From Istiophorus platypterus (taxonomy: Eukaryota; Chordata; Actinopteri; Istiophoriformes; Istiophoridae): a DNA stretch of 64,000 nucleotides. The stretch is taken from NCBI GenBank assembly GCA_016859345.1, contig CM029129.1:18582946-18646945 (forward strand), written 5' to 3'. The notes beneath the pieces were generated by a model. The model did no database searches. It was given only the letters and a program-made list of their open reading frames with translations, and was not told the DNA's origin. Shown in pieces: positions 61,651 to 64,000 of this stretch; position 1 is the first letter of the stretch; each line of letters begins with the position of its first letter. The position numbers and the translations under genes are program-made.

Positions 61651-62410
61651 GCCTCAGTGATTCTCACTCTGACATATTGCCAATTTTCTTTTTTTCTCTC
61701 TGAATATTCTTGTCAGCCTTGTTTTTAAATTCAGCGAACCCACGCAGATCCTCAACCTAAGGCCTTGGAAAACCGATATTACGAGAAAGTTTATCCTGAA
61801 TAAGAATCGGAGCCTGTGATAAAATTAACTGCTGCTCTTATCAATGCTGTTTACCAAAAAAAATGAGGTCATACAGAAAACTGAATGTGGATTATTGAGT
61901 GTTTTGCAACCAGTTTAGCCCCGATGTAATCCATATCCTTTTAGAGATTTGCTACGGTCATCATCAGGGCGCTAAAGGCTGTGGGCAATAAAATCATTCT
62001 GCCGTCCTGATAAGAAGGCACAACTGCATTCAGCCGCCGTCTCGCCCTTAATTTTCCATTTCGCTCCACCTCTCCCATTCGCCTTCTCAGGCGCATACAC
62101 TCTCTCGTCACTGCTTTTCCGCTCTGTCCATTCTGCTTCCTCCTGCCCCTTTGCAGTTCACGCCGTTCATTCTCTTTGTTTGTTTTTCTCCCTTTTTTCT
62201 CTCCCTCTCCAGTAACACCACCCACCCACCCCCACCCTCCTTCAATTTCGCTCTCCCGCGCTCCGTCAAGTCCTCTTGGTGAAGCGTTAAGTGTATAATC
62301 TGTGATCTCATGTCTAGATGGGCCTCTCTTCTCCTCTCTCACTCTGCACACAAAGGGACTGAATGGCCTCGGCTCACTCAGGGGACACAAATGAGTAATG
62401 AGCCCCCGCA

Positions 62411-62413
<3 letters not shown>

Positions 62414-62464
<51 letters not shown>
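62414..62464. repeat. (CA)n microsatellite
   Basis: About 50 bp of perfect CA repeat, a little upstream of an AT-rich candidate regulatory block. Confidence 0.95.
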
Positions 62465-62469
<5 letters not shown>

Positions 62470-62639
62470 GAGCTGACCAAACAAACACATATACATGCCC
62501 ACTTCCCTCCAGCGCACTTCCAGGGGCTTTGAAGTTGCATATTGATGATTCCACCACCAAAGGCTCAATTGAATGTGCCGAGGCAGAGGAGGCAGCCATT
62601 GACCGTCCGCTCGCCCCTCTGACTTGTCATCTCTGAACG

Positions 62640-62890
62640 CCGTAATGAGCAACAGGTGCCTCTTTGCCAGCTCTGGCCTTGATAGTCATCCAGTATTCAA
62701 CAGTCAGTCCTAGTAATCAGCCGGCGTAATGGCTCGTTTGATGTGCCATCGCAGCACTACATAATGGGCTGTGGTGGGTCGTTTTCAGTCAAATAATAAT
62801 TATTCTAATTAATGTCACGCCTTTCAGAGTAAACTTTTGAAATTCAAACCAAAGAGATTAAAACCAGAAGTTTAATTAAAAGACTATGGA
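62640..62890. promoter_or_regulatory. Candidate conserved non-coding element
   Basis: Non-repetitive sequence with several homeodomain-type cores (TAATGG, AATAATTATT, TAATTAAT, TTTAATTAAA) within about 250 bp, in an intron known in vertebrates to contain conserved non-coding DNA. Conservation cannot be tested here. Confidence 0.25.
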
Positions 62891-64000
62891 GGGGAAAAAA
62901 AAAACTTTAATAAAAAGGTTGCTTTTTTAATGTAGAAAGATGAATGGCATTGCTTTTTTTCTATTGTGCAGTAAAACAATGATAAAACAATTTACTAAAA
63001 GATGTTTAGCGTGTGGTAAAATTTTCATCCGAGAGATAACTAATGTTTAAGTGTGAGAATTCAGCCTTTTTTACCAAAGTCACTTTGATGCATCACAACA
63101 AGAAAAGCACAGTTGTAAAAAATTAATTATAGAGGCTGGATTTTCGTTTAGCTGCCTCAGTGTCAGGGTCCTTGTTTTTTTGCATATTGGCTCACTGTCA
63201 CACTGCTATGACTCACTTGGAGAACTGAACAGAACAAAACCTTTGTTAATGTTATTAGTAGCACCTGTGCTTTTCACAGCAGTCAACACATCTGCTGCAA
63301 AATGGCCCACTAGACCAGAATCACACTTAATTTTTACAGTATTCTGTGATTTATTTTTAATTCTTGCCCAAGTCTTTCAGTTTCCCAGATGGGTTAGGAT
63401 TGTCGCACTTGATTACTTTAAACCTCAAAAAAATCAACTTTTAAGAGTCATTCGAATCTAGGATCTAGGAAATTGAAATTTTTTATGCAATTAGACATGT
63501 AACCAGTCAAGCACACACTGGAGCAAAATATACACTAGTATTTGCAAAAAATAAAATTAGTCTGAATGCTGTATTTTTAGCACAGGCAGACTCGAGGGAG
63601 CCAATTGCTCATCCCCGAAAGTCCCAGTGAATTGCTCTACTTTCTCAGCCGTACGGGATAACAGAGACTGTCCTCACCAGAAAAAGAACGGCCGCATCGG
63701 TTGTATGTTTGAACGGTGAAAAATGACAAGCGACACCGTGTGGTCCCACAAATAGTGTCTGTCCTCTCATGGAAGCGAATGCATGAGCAGTGCGACGTGG
63801 CTATGGCACTAAAAAACCTCTCAGGGAGGAGGTGCTCCGGAAGGTCGGGCCCACAAAGGACCACAGTATTATCCTAACCATATCCAAGTAGTTTTAATTG
63901 CCTGAACCCAACCAAAACCTTAAAATGGATAGAATATGTTTTTTTTTCTTTTTTTGACAATGTATGAAAGGATGGAGTAGAGGGGTGACTTTTAAGAGGT

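Larger units (their letters stand above)
41893..64000 (+). other. nbea: Start of nbea intron 1
   Basis: The next expected coding block (LVGGEFDLE) is not found, so the intron continues beyond the window; NBEA intron 1 is also very large in mammals. It contains microsatellites, decayed Tc1-like elements (45050-45320, 55729-56545), two copies of a TTAATCG-rich repeat and two pieces of another dispersed repeat. It also has a GAG array near 43648-43682 and several AT-rich blocks that resemble conserved non-coding elements (for example about 50250-50400, 57700-57860, 62640-62890). No second gene is supported on either strand. Confidence 0.7.

Noticed and set aside
8293..62464. Val-Cys or Thr-His polypeptide frames at many positions
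   Set aside because: All are translations of (GT)n or (CA)n microsatellites, not genes.
62108..62465. Minus-strand frames near 62 kb
   Set aside because: They derive from a CA microsatellite and a pyrimidine-rich tract.
1..64000. tRNA, rRNA, CRISPR or prokaryotic-type operons
   Set aside because: I looked for tRNA B-box-like GGTTCRANNCC with a matching cloverleaf, regularly spaced repeats, and clustered same-strand uninterrupted genes, and saw none.

Overview
The window is vertebrate nuclear DNA, almost certainly from a ray-finned (probably percomorph) fish. It shows GT-AG introns, very dense (CA)n/(GT)n and (GA)n microsatellites, decayed Tc1-like transposons and dispersed repeats of types I associate with teleosts. 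The two genes I can identify are teleost versions of STARD13 and NBEA. There is no prokaryotic, organellar, rRNA, tRNA or CRISPR content.

Layout. Positions 1-4.1 kb are upstream DNA with no convincing gene. Positions 4.1-29.2 kb hold stard13 on the + strand. It has two alternative first coding exons (1a at 4568-4691 and 1b at 9486-10059), and both splice in the same phase to a common exon 2 at 18001. Thirteen shared exons follow, to a stop at 29195-29197. The joined frame stays open across every junction. It predicts about 1092 residues from exon 1a or 1242 from exon 1b, with SAM, serine-rich linker, RhoGAP and START regions in that order. About 29.2-31.5 kb is the likely 3' UTR and contains a diverged tandem duplication. 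About 31.5-41.1 kb is AT-rich intergenic DNA with a decayed Tc1-like element, a perfect 38-bp palindrome and two exon-like segments of unknown meaning. At 41569-41892 lies the first coding exon of nbea (neurobeachin), also on the + strand, inside a GC-rich promoter-like region. The remaining 22 kb is the start of nbea intron 1. It holds no further nbea exon that I can see, but has more transposon relics, microsatellites and some AT-rich blocks that look like possible conserved non-coding elements.

How the genes relate. STARD13 is a Rho GTPase-activating protein of the DLC family; NBEA is a BEACH-domain scaffold of neuronal membrane traffic. They are neighbours through old chromosomal linkage (human 13q13, STARD13-RFC3-NBEA), not through a shared pathway. 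RFC3, which lies between them in human, is not seen in the roughly 12 kb gap here.

I found no clearly novel gene system. The points most worth a second look are the acidic N-terminal extension encoded by stard13 exon 1b, the 38-bp perfect palindrome, the tandem duplication downstream of stard13, the phase-matched orphan exon-like pair between the genes, and hairpin- or triplex-prone repeat blocks next to the promoters.
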